DNA of 64,000 nucleotides, from assembly GCF_004348825.1 (NCBI RefSeq), contig NZ_SMJU01000021.1, forward strand, positions 1 to 64,000. Reading direction: 5' to 3'. The notes under the pieces were generated by a model, which had not been told where the DNA came from, did no database searches, and was given only the letters and a program-made list of their open reading frames with translations. The stretch comes from Arundinibacter roseus. Its GTDB lineage: Bacteria; Bacteroidota; Bacteroidia; Cytophagales; Spirosomataceae. Positions 43,961-54,787 of the stretch are shown piece by piece (the stretch's first letter is position 1; each line of letters opens with the position of its first letter). The position numbers and the translations under genes are program-made.

Positions 43961-46039
43961 TCAGACTTCGGCTTTGTCTTCCAGGCCCAACAAAAATGTG
44001 TATTCGAGGGCAATGTCGTGCAGCCTTTTAAAACGACCCGAAGCGCCGCCATGTCCTGTTTCCATATCGCAATGCAGCAAAATGAGATGTTCGTCCGTTT
44101 TCAGCTCCCGAAGTTTAGCCACCCACTTGGCAGGCTCCCAATACTGCACCTGTGAATCGTGCAGACCCGTCGTAACCAATACATGCGGGTAGGCCTGTGC
44201 GGTCACATTATCGTAGGGCGAGTAGGACATCATGTAGTCGTAGTAAAGCTTTACGTTCGGATTTCCCCATTCTTCATATTCGCCCGTTGTGAGCGGAATC
44301 GTGTCGTCGAGCATCGTTGTCACCACGTCTACAAACGGAACCTGCGCTACCATGCCGTGGTAGAGGTGGGGCCGTAGATTTGCCACCGCTCCCATGAGCA
44401 GCCCGCCTGCGCTGCCGCCCATTGCATACAGGTGTGCAGGCGAAGTCCATCCTTCCTGAATCAAAAACTCCGAGCAGTCAATAAAATCAGTAAAGGTGTT
44501 CATTTTGTGTAGCAGTCGCCCCTGATCGTACCAGGCACGGCCCATTTCCTGTCCGCCCCGAATATGACAAATGGCAAAAGCAAAGCCCCGGTCGAGCAGG
44601 CTGAGGCGGGCTGCGCTAAATACCGGATCCATCGACGAGCCATAAGAGCCGTAGGCATATTGAAGCAAAGCTCCCGACCCATTTTTTGTAAAATCATTTC
44701 TGTACACCAGCGAAATCGGCACGCGGGCCCCGTCGCGGGCAGTGGCGTAGAGCCGCTCGGTTGTGTAGTGGGTTTTATCAAAATCGCCCACAACTTCCTG
44801 TTCCTTACGCAGGATTTTGGTGCGGTGAGCCATGTCATAATCGTAGGTGGAGTTGGGCGTCGTAAGCGACGTATACCCATAACGTAAGACGTCGGTGTCA
44901 AACTCCGGATTTGCGCTTAGGTAAGCAGTATAGGCCGCTTCGCCAAAATTCAGATAATGCTCCAGACCCGATTCCGGCTCCATGATGCGTATCCGAAGCA
45001 GACCTTCGCGGCGCTCCTGTACGACCAGAAATCGGCGAAAAATCTCGATTCCTTCCAGATATACATCGGCCCGGTGCGGAATGATCTCCTCCCATTTGGT
45101 TTCATTGAGTACGTCGTTTTCGGCCACTCGCACGAGTTTAAAGTTTTCGGCATACCCCTGATTTGTAACCAGATAAAAGGTGTCCTGAAAGTGTTCTACT
45201 GCGTACTCGTGCCCCCGCCGACGGGGAATAACGGTCGTGAATCCGGCGGTGGGCTGATCGGCAGGCAGAAGTCGATACTCGGTAGCCACGCCGTTATGGT
45301 CGGCTACGAGTGCTACATATTTTTTGGATTTCATGCGGTACAGCCCCAAATAATACTGGTCGTCGGCTTCTTCATACAGGAGCACATCCTGACCGGGGTC
45401 AGTACCCAGGACATGTTGCCACACCTGATAGCCGAGCAGCGTTTCTTCATCTTTACGGATGTAAAAAACGGTCTGATTATCAGCAGCCCAGGCGTAGTTT
45501 CCGCCTTCTGTGTTTGGGATCTCGTCGGCAAACCATTCGCCCGTTCGTAGATTTTTGAAGCGTAGTGTATAGAGACGTCGGCTGACGGTATCCTCGCCAA
45601 TCGCTGCCACAGATTCGTCGTCACTAATTTCCGGAAATGTAGCCTGATAGTACGAATGTCCCTGTGCACGTTCGTTCAGATTGAGCATCAGCTCTTCCGG
45701 GGCTTCCATCAATTCTTTTTTTCGACAATAAAATGGATATTCTGCTCCTTCTTCGTAGCGCGAATAGTACAGGTAGCTCCCGTCACGGACGGGTACCGAC
45801 TCGTCTTTTTCCCGAATCCGGCTTTTCATTTCCTGAAAAAGTTTTTCTTTAAATGCCTGTAAAGGAGCCATAACGGAATCCGTATAGGCATTTTCCTGAT
45901 GCAGGTAGTTCAGCACGACCTCACTTTCCCGTTCCCGTAACCAATAGTACACATCGTTGCGGGTTTCGGAATGTATGGTGAGCGCAGTGGGGCGTTGCCC
46001 GGCCCGAGGGGCGATTTGATCCGTTTTAAACAGCGGCAT
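43961..46039 (-). CDS. Prolyl oligopeptidase family serine peptidase, oligopeptidase B type
   Basis: 692 residues. The N-terminal seven-bladed propeller domain (about 70-400) controls access to the C-terminal alpha/beta-hydrolase. The nucleophile is in MGGSAGGLLMGA near 530-541, the acid is in VLVTTGLHDSQVQYWEPAKW near 617-636, and the His is in HCDMETGHGGASGRF near 656-670. YLYYSRYEEGAEYPFYCRKK near 86-105 is a typical oligopeptidase B head. There is no signal peptide, so it is probably cytosolic and cleaves short peptides after Arg or Lys; S9 subfamily details are inference. Confidence 0.92.
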   Translation of the reverse strand: MPLFKTDQIAPRAGQRPTALTIHSETRNDVYYWLRERESEVVLNYLHQENAYTDSVMAPLQAFKEKLFQEMKSRIREKDESVPVRDGSYLYYSRYEEGAEYPFYCRKKELMEAPEELMLNLNERAQGHSYYQATFPEISDDESVAAIGEDTVSRRLYTLRFKNLRTGEWFADEIPNTEGGNYAWAADNQTVFYIRKDEETLLGYQVWQHVLGTDPGQDVLLYEEADDQYYLGLYRMKSKKYVALVADHNGVATEYRLLPADQPTAGFTTVIPRRRGHEYAVEHFQDTFYLVTNQGYAENFKLVRVAENDVLNETKWEEIIPHRADVYLEGIEIFRRFLVVQERREGLLRIRIMEPESGLEHYLNFGEAAYTAYLSANPEFDTDVLRYGYTSLTTPNSTYDYDMAHRTKILRKEQEVVGDFDKTHYTTERLYATARDGARVPISLVYRNDFTKNGSGALLQYAYGSYGSSMDPVFSAARLSLLDRGFAFAICHIRGGQEMGRAWYDQGRLLHKMNTFTDFIDCSEFLIQEGWTSPAHLYAMGGSAGGLLMGAVANLRPHLYHGMVAQVPFVDVVTTMLDDTIPLTTGEYEEWGNPNVKLYYDYMMSYSPYDNVTAQAYPHVLVTTGLHDSQVQYWEPAKWVAKLRELKTDEHLILLHCDMETGHGGASGRFKRLHDIALEYTFLLGLEDKAEV

Positions 46040-46248
46040 TCGATTAGGTTTATGTAGGATTGACAGAAAGTACCGTCAAGATTAATCAATAAATGAATTT
46101 CTTAGCTAATTTAGTTTCCAGAATCCCTCGCTTTATTCAGCTGGAACCAGTCCATTTGAGTACCTTAGTAACCATCAAAGCCATTTATTTTTTAAAATCA
46201 AATATTTTTTGTAACTATCTGAATATAATCCGCATTTTACTGTAAACT

Positions 46249-47709
46249 ATGAGAAAAATTTTACTGGCAACCCTTACGGGAGGACTATTACTGGGGACCA
46301 TGAGCTTTCGAAGCGAAGGGGATGAGTGGACGAAAATTTTTAACCGAATCAATACGGAGGTTAAGCAAAACAGCAAGGCATATCAAACATTGAGCGACGC
46401 AACCCGGCAAATCGGCCACCGCCTCACCGGGAGCCCTCAGGGTATGCAGGCCGAAGAATACACGTTTAAACTGCTGAAAAGTTACGGATTTAGTGATGTC
46501 AGGTTCCAGCCTTTTGAGGTAGAATCGTGGAGTCGCGATACCGTAACGCTGAGCATTGTGCCGAAAAGCAGCGATAACTTTCGGGACATACCCGTGGTTG
46601 CGCTGGCACATTCGCCTGTTTCGGCTGATCTGAAACTGGAAATTGTAGACGTTGGCAATGGTCTTGAAGAAAATTTTGAAGCAGTAAAGGAAAAGGTAAA
46701 GGGCAAGATTGTCCTTTCAAATATCGGCCTTGTAGGTGTAACGGGTAAAAAGAATCTCCACCGCTCCGAAAAAACGGCTTTGGCTATCAAGTACGGTGCT
46801 GCCGGAATCATTATGGTCAATCAGGCGCCGGGCAAAATTTTACTGACTGGCACTGCGTCCGTAACCGGGAAGTTGATTGATATTCCGGCGGTCTGTATTT
46901 CGAGCGATAGCGGCCGCGAGCTACGCAGCTGGCTGGAAGACGAAGGCCCGCTGGAAGCCCATGTCAACATGCGTAATTTTTCGCGCCCTATCAAAGCCCG
47001 CAACGTAGTGGCTACCCTGAAAGGAAAAAGCAACGAAAAAATTATAATCGGCGGTCACCTCGATTCCTGGGATCTGGCCACGGGAGCAATTGATAACGGC
47101 ATCGGATCATTTAGCGTGCTGGATATTGCCCGTACTTTCAAGGCTCTGAAAATCAAGCCTGAACGTACCATTCAGTTTGTTATGTTTATGGGAGAAGAGC
47201 AGGGGTTGCTCGGCTCAAAGCACATGGTGAAAGAACTGGTTCGAACGGGAGAAATCAATAATGTTCACTACATGATGAACCTAGACATGACCAATGACCC
47301 CAAAGGTGCCAATGGCTTTGGGCGGGCCGATATGGAAGCATTTTTTACGAATGTGGGTAATTCAATCAAAAAAATAGATCCTTCGTTTGGCAACAGCTAC
47401 GTCAGCCGGGCAGGTCTGCACAGCGATCATCAGCCGTTTATGCTGGAAGGCGTGCCCGTAGCTGGTTTATCGGGCAGCCTTACGCCATCGGTGCTGCAAT
47501 GCTACCACGCTGACTGCGATAATTTTGAGCTGGTCAACAAAGAGCAACTGGAAAACACGGTTCGAATCGCTTCCATGTATCTCTATGCACTTTCCAATGC
47601 CCGAACCCTTCCGGCCCGTCGTCTGAGCAGTGAACAAAACCGCGACTTTTTGACGACTCAGGGACTTAAAGAAGAACTTATTCTGGGGCAGGACTGGCGT
47701 TGGGAGTAA
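46249..47709 (+). CDS. Exported M28-family metallopeptidase (carboxypeptidase Q-like)
   Basis: 486 residues. A signal peptide is present (MRKILLATLTGGLLLGTMSF). A PA-like insert (about 125-225, GKIVLSNIGLVGVTGKKNL, then YGAAGIIMVNQAPG) lies within the peptidase. All M28 metal ligands are visible: His in IGGHLDSWD near 267-275, Asp in GAIDNGIG near 279-286, Glu-Glu in MFMGEEQGLLG near 315-325, Asp in MNLDMTND near 343-350, and His in CYHADCDNFE near 418-427. It probably trims peptides in the periplasm. A bidirectional terminator separates it from the convergent SDR gene. Confidence 0.92.
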   Translation: MRKILLATLTGGLLLGTMSFRSEGDEWTKIFNRINTEVKQNSKAYQTLSDATRQIGHRLTGSPQGMQAEEYTFKLLKSYGFSDVRFQPFEVESWSRDTVTLSIVPKSSDNFRDIPVVALAHSPVSADLKLEIVDVGNGLEENFEAVKEKVKGKIVLSNIGLVGVTGKKNLHRSEKTALAIKYGAAGIIMVNQAPGKILLTGTASVTGKLIDIPAVCISSDSGRELRSWLEDEGPLEAHVNMRNFSRPIKARNVVATLKGKSNEKIIIGGHLDSWDLATGAIDNGIGSFSVLDIARTFKALKIKPERTIQFVMFMGEEQGLLGSKHMVKELVRTGEINNVHYMMNLDMTNDPKGANGFGRADMEAFFTNVGNSIKKIDPSFGNSYVSRAGLHSDHQPFMLEGVPVAGLSGSLTPSVLQCYHADCDNFELVNKEQLENTVRIASMYLYALSNARTLPARRLSSEQNRDFLTTQGLKEELILGQDWRWE

Positions 47710-47717
47710 ATCCTTTT

Positions 47718-47760
47718 ACACCGGAATTGGACGGAGGGATTGTCCGGCCAATTCCGGTGT
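47718..47760. terminator. Bidirectional terminator between the M28 peptidase and SDR genes
   Basis: A perfect 13-bp stem (ACACCGGAATTGG and its complement) with an inner CGG/CCG stem. It lies between two convergent genes, 9 and 16 nt from their stops. Confidence 0.75.
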
Positions 47761-47775
47761 AGGTACAGGTTAATT

Positions 47776-48597
<822 letters not shown>

Positions 48598-48888
48598 GAG
48601 ATATGTACTTTTGTTTTTTTAAATTTTATAGGAAAACAAACAAGAAACGGCATTTTTTCCACAGGATGGCCAGAAAGCGTGGCATGATTTATGCTAGTTA
48701 TTCGACTATCTGGTTAAGAATCCAGTGGTTAAAAGGTGCCCGCAAGATATATTATTTTTTTTAGTATAAATATCACTTAATCATTTGACCAGGCTATTGG
48801 AAACTTGGCATGAATTTGGACTTATCAACGGTTCTGCTTTGTTTTTTTGTTTATATAATAAAAATGATTTCGTTAGAAAAGAGGGTGC

Positions 48889-51243
48889 ATGAAAAAAAAA
48901 CTACGCAACTATATTTCTATCCTTTGGATTTTGCTGGTATTGCCCGGCCTCACATCGGGGCGAGGAATAGCAGAAAGCGTTGATGACACTTGTCAGGTCG
49001 CCGCACCAAAACTATCCGCAGCAAGTGATACTTCCTGTGCGGGGCGTCCGGTGTTGCTATGGGCAACAGGCTGTGATGGGCAGGTGCTTTGGTCCAATGG
49101 CCTGAAAGGAGATACGATTGTTTCCCGACCGGCTACCACCCGCACGTACAAGGCGGTTTGCCAGACGGGTACCTGTGTGAGTGATAGTTCCGCCCCGATT
49201 ACTGTAACAATTCCGATTCCTGACATCCCTACTATACACACACTTACACCTGCTATTTGCGCCGGAGGTAGCGCAACGCTCCTTGCGAGTGGCTGCCCCG
49301 GAGAGGTCGTTTGGTCTAATGGAAGCGTGGGGAAAGAAATTACGGTACGTCCTACCCAATCTACGGTCTATACTGCAATTTGCCGAACGGGTACGCTGCA
49401 ATGCATCAGCTGCTTTGCCGAACCTCTCGAAATCAAACTCGTCGATTCGGTACGTCCGCTGTTGGTTTCGTCCAAAAGCACAGTCTGCGCCAACGACAGC
49501 CTGTCGTTGCGAGTCATTGGGTGTCCGGGCACAATTCGCTGGTCAGATACTTCCGGCAATACGTCCTCTGTCCGAAACGAGCGTCCCCTAACTACCACTA
49601 CCTACGAAGCCGTTTGTCAGGTTGGTACGTGTAGCTATGCCACTAACCTCGTGTCGGTAGAGGTAGCGCCACCGACCGCGCCAACGATTGAGGCTACTAA
49701 ATATGTAATTTGTGAAGGAGAATCAGTTGCGATTACGGCTACCGGCTGCTCCGGAATCGTTGAATGGTCAAATGGACAAACGGGGACTAATCTAGCGCTT
49801 GTACCTACTCAAACAACGACCCTCACGGCAAGCTGCCGGGTAGGTAGCTGTAGCAGTGGGCCTTCTGAAGCGCTGACGCTTTCGCTTAGCCCCCAAGCGC
49901 CCAAGCCGCTCGTAACCAACCGAACCAACGAGTGCCCCTATCAAACGCTGGATCTGATGACGACTCTGACGACTACGCCTCGTACGCCGGGTGGACAGTT
50001 TGAGTTTCGGACCGCGCCCTCCGTTGAAGCGGACCTCGTAGCTCATCCCGCCGTGTCGGGAGCGGGTACGTACTACGTTTTTGAGCGTACGCAGGCCAGC
50101 TGTTATAGCGAGCCCGCGGCTGTGACAGTCACGATAAATGCCTGCGTAGCGCCGGTGCCGGTTTGTTCCTATTTCCCGGCTACGGTGGCTATTGTTCAGG
50201 ATTCGACGCGTGGTTCCAACAACATTCAACTCCGGGCAATTGTGGGCGGAATGGCTACAGGTGGCCTGTGGTCTACAACCGGAGCCGGAACGTTTGGGTC
50301 GGCGGACTCTCTGAAAACTACGTATATCCCGTCCGAAGCGGATCGGCTCAATCCGTCTGTTTCTTTCACTTTTACCACGCAGGATCCCGATGCAGAAGGC
50401 CCGTGTCCGGCGGCACAGGCTACGTTGCAAACCCGTATTCCGGCGCAGATCATTCCGACGGTTGAGATGCTGGGCCTAAGCATGGAAGTACATAAGCAGA
50501 CACCACTTGCAGCGCAGCTCCATGAAGTTACCTACCGACTGCAAGTGAAAAATATGGGTACGTCCCGCCTGACTGACGTTCAGGTGCGTACGGATCTGGG
50601 GCAGGCGTTTGCGGGGGCTATCATGGTGGGAAAACCGCTTGTGAAGACAGTTGCCGGGTTTATGCCTAATACACAGTTTGATGGTCAGCGAAATACACAG
50701 TTGCTGGATTCCACAGGCAGCGACCTGCCTGTGGGTACAACCCGGACGATTGACCTAACGGTGCAGATCAATACAAACGGCCTGCAAAATCGGGTATTTG
50801 CTACGCAGGCACTGGCAAGTGCGCTGGACGTAAACGGAACTGTATGCCGGGATTTGTCGACCAATGGATTTTTGGTGGATCCCGACCTGGACGGAGATCC
50901 CGGCAACAATCAGGAGCTGACTTTCCTGACACTTCTTAGCCCCGAATCAGAAGATAATGAACTATTTATACCAGAAGGGTTTTCGCCTAATAACGATGGA
51001 ATAAACGACCTGTTTGTGATTCAAAATGTACCGGAACAAGTGGATGTGGCGTTGGAAGTATACAATCGCTGGGGACAAATGGTTTATAAAAACGACTCCT
51101 ACAAAAACGATTGGAATGGGAAAGCAGATCGCGGTGTTTTGGCAGGAAGCCAGGAAAAAGGCCTACCTGACGGTTCTTATTTCTACCTGATTCGCCTGAG
51201 CAATGGCCGTGAATATATCAGGTTTATGACTATCACACGTTAA
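48889..51243 (+). CDS. T9SS type B cargo: Cys-rich Ig-like repeat surface protein
   Basis: 784 residues. After a signal peptide (ending about 25, LPGLTSG) come four repeats of about 70-80 residues (about 40-345), each with the pattern C.G....L.A.GC.G.V.WSNG...T.Y.A.C..G.C, probably Ig-like domains closed by disulfides. A middle region (about 350-680) contains further Ig/DUF11-like strands (VTYRLQVKNMGTSRLTDVQV). The C-terminal 95 residues are a CHU_C / gliding-motility type B sorting domain: FIPEGFSPNNDGINDLF, then YNRWGQMVYKND and DGSYFYLIRL. It is exported by the type IX system and likely held at the surface. The OmpA-like gene begins 11 nt after its stop. Confidence 0.9.
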   Translation: MKKKLRNYISILWILLVLPGLTSGRGIAESVDDTCQVAAPKLSAASDTSCAGRPVLLWATGCDGQVLWSNGLKGDTIVSRPATTRTYKAVCQTGTCVSDSSAPITVTIPIPDIPTIHTLTPAICAGGSATLLASGCPGEVVWSNGSVGKEITVRPTQSTVYTAICRTGTLQCISCFAEPLEIKLVDSVRPLLVSSKSTVCANDSLSLRVIGCPGTIRWSDTSGNTSSVRNERPLTTTTYEAVCQVGTCSYATNLVSVEVAPPTAPTIEATKYVICEGESVAITATGCSGIVEWSNGQTGTNLALVPTQTTTLTASCRVGSCSSGPSEALTLSLSPQAPKPLVTNRTNECPYQTLDLMTTLTTTPRTPGGQFEFRTAPSVEADLVAHPAVSGAGTYYVFERTQASCYSEPAAVTVTINACVAPVPVCSYFPATVAIVQDSTRGSNNIQLRAIVGGMATGGLWSTTGAGTFGSADSLKTTYIPSEADRLNPSVSFTFTTQDPDAEGPCPAAQATLQTRIPAQIIPTVEMLGLSMEVHKQTPLAAQLHEVTYRLQVKNMGTSRLTDVQVRTDLGQAFAGAIMVGKPLVKTVAGFMPNTQFDGQRNTQLLDSTGSDLPVGTTRTIDLTVQINTNGLQNRVFATQALASALDVNGTVCRDLSTNGFLVDPDLDGDPGNNQELTFLTLLSPESEDNELFIPEGFSPNNDGINDLFVIQNVPEQVDVALEVYNRWGQMVYKNDSYKNDWNGKADRGVLAGSQEKGLPDGSYFYLIRLSNGREYIRFMTITR

Positions 51244-51254
51244 TATTTTTTAAA

Positions 51255-53753
51255 ATGACTAGTTTAAACTGCTCTGCAACTACTCCTTATAGATTTTTAA
51301 TACACGCAGGAATCCTCGTTTTTCTGATGTGTAGCCTGACTGGATATGCACAGCAGGCTCTCCCTCAGCAAAAAGCCGATAGCTACTACTATGCACAGTC
51401 GTATCCGCTTGCAATTGATGGCTATACCGAATTGCTTAAAGATGCGTCGCTTCCCTCGGATACAAAAAAAGATGTGCTTTTTAACCTGGCCAATGCGTAT
51501 CGGCAGGTGGGTGATTTTGTAAAGGCAGAAACAAAATTCAGGGAATTTCTGGAAATGGGTGAACCCATGGAAAAACATGCGCTTGCCTATTTGCACTATG
51601 CGCAGACGTTGGGAAATAATGGTAAAATTCAGCAGGCGCAGGAAATGTTTGAACGCTACGAAGCAATAAAAAAACCATTGTCGTATTCGGGAATTTCTCC
51701 TAATCTTTCAGCGGCGGGCGCTGGAAAAGAAAAGGTTACGTACCGCATCGAAAATCTGGAAATCAACAGTAGTAACGCAGAGTTTAGTCCGGCCTATTTT
51801 CGGGATGGACTCGTGTATGTAGCCGGAAAGGGTTCCAGTTCTGTGTCGTCGCCCGACAAAGGGTATCTTGATCTTTACTACGTACCGGAACGTAACTCGC
51901 TTATTACAACCGGAATCATTGGAGCAGACGGAAAACAGTTAGCGGGTACAAATTCCTCACAAACAAGGACCGGAACTGCAAATGTTGCCAACCGCCGGTT
52001 AGGTCGAGATGCGTCAACGGCCCCTACCGCCAACGATTCGCGGACCGTTGGATACGCCCCCTTCTCCTTTTCGGAAGGGCTGGGACTGACCTCCAGTAAG
52101 GCAGCAAAAAGTACAGCCCCAGAGGGATTTAGCAAGGAGTTAAATACAAAATACCACGAAGGTCCGGTCACGTTTTCGGCAGATGGCAGTACTATTTACT
52201 TTACCCGAAATAATTTTAATGAAGGTAAATCCCAGAAAAGCAGTGATAATGTCAATAAGCTAAAACTTTATTCCGCTGTATTGCAGGATGGTGGCTGGAC
52301 CAATGTGCAGGAACTTCCCTTCAATAGCGATGAATATTCAACCGGACATCCTGCGTTGAGCCGCGACGGTCGGTCGCTTTACTTTGTGTCGGATCGGCCG
52401 GGAGGGCTGGGCGGAACAGATGTGTACGTAGCTCGGCAGGAAAATGGTTCCTGGTCTCAACCTGTAAATCTCGGCGCACCAGTCAATACCAAAGGTGACG
52501 AAATGTTTCCGTTCATTGACGAATCGGGCAATCTTTACTTCGCATCGAATGGGCAAGCCAACGGTCTGGGGGGGCTGGATATTTATTTTACTCAGTTACC
52601 GCTCAAATCAACCACAGAGGTTACGCATCTTGACTCACCCATTAACTCAAAAGCGGATGACTTTGGCCTCATTACCGATGGGCGCCGGAGTATGGGCTTT
52701 TTGAGTAGCAACCGCCGAAATGGAGACGATGATATTTTTCGGTTTGTGCGGGAAAGCGCTTTGTCGGGTTGTCGAAATCTGACTTTGCGGGTGTTTGAAG
52801 AAGGAAACTACGCTTCGCTTGACAGCGTAGAGGTAACAATAAAAGCCCGGGGCGAAGGTCGGGATGAGCAAAAATTGTTTACGAATTCGGACGGTGTTGT
52901 GGCCCTTTGCCTGGAAGCTGAAAATGATTTTCTATTTGAACTAGCCAAAGATGGGTATGTCTCAGGAACGCTTGGGTTTTCAACTACCGGCCTGACCGAC
53001 GACAAGCCCACACAGATGGGGGCATCTCTTCTGAAATTTATAATAGAAGAGGCGGATTCACTTCCTTCCCGGATGTCTTCGGGCGCAGAGGATACCTGGG
53101 AAAGTGACGCTATGCTGTCGGTTTCGACCTTGCGTGGAACGGTTACAGGGGAGCCCGGAAAAAGTCCGATTGAAGGCGTAAAATTAATTTTGAAAAATGA
53201 GTGCGACGGAAGCATCAAGCAAACCGTAACCGGACCCAACGGGCGCTTTGAGTTTGCACTCAAAGAAGGCTGTGGCTATACGCTCGTTGCTTCCAAGCCT
53301 TCGTATGGAACCAATACCAATGCTATTACAAAAATTCCTGCCAAATCAACTCCAAAGCTCGTTTCGGCCAATTTACAAATGCTCAAAGCGGGCGATTTGG
53401 TACTATTGGATAACATTCTGTATGATACAGGAAAATGGGATATTCGTAAAGATGCTGCCCGTGAGTTGGATAAAATGGTAACCACGATGCGGAAATATCC
53501 GTCGCTCAAAATAGAAATTGGCTCACATACCGACAGTCAGGGGAATGATAAATTCAATCAGTATTTGTCAGAACGTCGGGCAAAAGCAGCTCTCAACTAT
53601 CTGGCTTCCAAAGGGATTTCCCGAAACCGCATGACGGCCCGTGGGTACGGAGAAGAGCAGTTGCTCAACCAATGCAAAGATGGGGTGCTGTGTACAGAAG
53701 AGGAGCATCAGCGTAACCGCCGAACTGAATTTAAAGTGATTTCTATTCGCTAG
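51255..53753 (+). CDS. TPR-PD40-CRD-OmpA protein, PorE-like architecture
   Basis: 832 residues. Order: signal peptide (ending near 33, TGYAQ), TPR-like helices (about 35-140, YPLAIDGYTELLKDA), PD40/WD40-like propeller repeats (about 170-500, GPVTFSADGSTIYFTRNN, GHPALSRDGRSLYFVSDRPG), two carboxypeptidase-regulatory-like domains (about 510-560 and 625-700), and an OmpA domain (about 715-832, ILYDTGKWDIR, IEIGSHTDSQGND, YLSERRAKAA, NRRTEFKV) that binds peptidoglycan. The type IX component PorE has this order of domains; the coupling with a type B cargo gene 11 nt upstream supports a role in anchoring or translocation of that cargo. No PorP/SprF gene is adjacent. Confidence 0.88.
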   Translation: MTSLNCSATTPYRFLIHAGILVFLMCSLTGYAQQALPQQKADSYYYAQSYPLAIDGYTELLKDASLPSDTKKDVLFNLANAYRQVGDFVKAETKFREFLEMGEPMEKHALAYLHYAQTLGNNGKIQQAQEMFERYEAIKKPLSYSGISPNLSAAGAGKEKVTYRIENLEINSSNAEFSPAYFRDGLVYVAGKGSSSVSSPDKGYLDLYYVPERNSLITTGIIGADGKQLAGTNSSQTRTGTANVANRRLGRDASTAPTANDSRTVGYAPFSFSEGLGLTSSKAAKSTAPEGFSKELNTKYHEGPVTFSADGSTIYFTRNNFNEGKSQKSSDNVNKLKLYSAVLQDGGWTNVQELPFNSDEYSTGHPALSRDGRSLYFVSDRPGGLGGTDVYVARQENGSWSQPVNLGAPVNTKGDEMFPFIDESGNLYFASNGQANGLGGLDIYFTQLPLKSTTEVTHLDSPINSKADDFGLITDGRRSMGFLSSNRRNGDDDIFRFVRESALSGCRNLTLRVFEEGNYASLDSVEVTIKARGEGRDEQKLFTNSDGVVALCLEAENDFLFELAKDGYVSGTLGFSTTGLTDDKPTQMGASLLKFIIEEADSLPSRMSSGAEDTWESDAMLSVSTLRGTVTGEPGKSPIEGVKLILKNECDGSIKQTVTGPNGRFEFALKEGCGYTLVASKPSYGTNTNAITKIPAKSTPKLVSANLQMLKAGDLVLLDNILYDTGKWDIRKDAARELDKMVTTMRKYPSLKIEIGSHTDSQGNDKFNQYLSERRAKAALNYLASKGISRNRMTARGYGEEQLLNQCKDGVLCTEEEHQRNRRTEFKVISIR

Positions 53754-53780
53754 GCAAATACCTGCAAAACAATACATCTG

Positions 53781-53818
53781 CGGAGACCGTTCTTTTTGGA
53801 GCGGTCTCTGTTTTTTTT
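53781..53818 (+). terminator. Intrinsic terminator of the cargo-OmpA operon
   Basis: A 9-bp stem (CGGAGACCG with CGGTCTCTG, one G-T wobble), a 12-nt loop and eight T. Confidence 0.92.
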
Positions 53819-53883
53819 GCCACGCAGCTTTTACACCTTTGCGAAATAGATTACTCATTGATTTCTACCTGACTGCCCCTGAT

Positions 53884-54693
53884 ATGGTTGTTTTTCCCAA
53901 TGCAAAAATCAACATCGGTCTCAATATTGTCGAAAAGCGATCCGATGGTTTTCATAATCTGACGTCCTGTTTTTATCCCGTAGGCTGGTGCGATGCTCTG
54001 GAAATCCTGCCTGCATCTGCCATCAGATTTGAATCTTCGGGTTTGCCCATTCCGGGCGATAGTACCCATAATCTGTGCCTGAAAGCCTATAAACTACTGG
54101 CGCAGGAGTATAGCCTGCCACCGGTTTCGATTCATTTGCTCAAAGCAGTGCCTATTGGGGCCGGACTCGGGGGAGGGTCTGCGGATGCGGCCTTTACGAT
54201 TAAGGCGCTTTCGGAAATTTTTTCATTAAATTTATCTGTTGCCACACAGCAGGACTATGCCCGTAAACTCGGCAGCGATTGTGCTTTTTTTATAGAAAAT
54301 AAACCAAATTTTTGCTTTGGCAAAGGAGATGAATTTGAACAAATCGATGTTCGCCTGACGGGGATGCATCTCGTACTTGTGCATCCCGGTATTCATATTT
54401 CTACTGCCGAAGCCTACGCCGGAATTCGCCCAAAACAGCCTGCCCATGATCTTCAGGAACTGTTGCAACAGCCCATCGATCAGTGGCGTACAGGAGTTGT
54501 AAATGACTTTGAAGAAGCCCTTTTTTCTACTTATCCGCTTTTACCAGCTATAAAAACGGAGCTTTATCAGCAGGGAGCAGTTTACGCAAGTATGAGCGGA
54601 TCAGGTTCCACTTTATATGGAATATTCCGGGAAGCGCCGAACCTGTCGAACAATTTCGTTGATTTCACCGTTTGGCAGGGAGAACTTACCTGA
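53884..54693 (+). CDS. ispE: 4-diphosphocytidyl-2-C-methyl-D-erythritol kinase
   Basis: 269 residues from the ATG at 53884; the frame can be read from a TTG at 53839, but VVFPNAKINIGL is the usual family start. This GHMP kinase phosphorylates CDP-methylerythritol in the non-mevalonate isoprenoid pathway. Motifs: NAKINIGLNI near 5-14, the ATP loop PIGAGLGGGSADAA near 89-102, KLGSDCAFFI near 129-138 with the catalytic Asp, and GSGSTLYGIF near 248-257. No other isp gene is in the window. A strong terminator lies just upstream, so it has its own promoter. Confidence 0.95.
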   Translation: MVVFPNAKINIGLNIVEKRSDGFHNLTSCFYPVGWCDALEILPASAIRFESSGLPIPGDSTHNLCLKAYKLLAQEYSLPPVSIHLLKAVPIGAGLGGGSADAAFTIKALSEIFSLNLSVATQQDYARKLGSDCAFFIENKPNFCFGKGDEFEQIDVRLTGMHLVLVHPGIHISTAEAYAGIRPKQPAHDLQELLQQPIDQWRTGVVNDFEEALFSTYPLLPAIKTELYQQGAVYASMSGSGSTLYGIFREAPNLSNNFVDFTVWQGELT

Positions 54694-54747
54694 TGGCAAG
54701 GTTTTTATACCTCCTCCCGTAGCCTTCGCTGAGTAGCATCCGGCCTA

Positions 54748-54755
54748 TAATTTTG
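54748..54755 (+). promoter_or_regulatory. Possible -7 element of the oxidase subunit gene
   Basis: TAATTTTG matches TAnnTTTG and lies 32 nt before the ATG at 54788. No TTG at the expected place. Confidence 0.4.
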
Positions 54756-54787
54756 ATCTTATTTATCTGAGAGACCTGTGAGATAGT

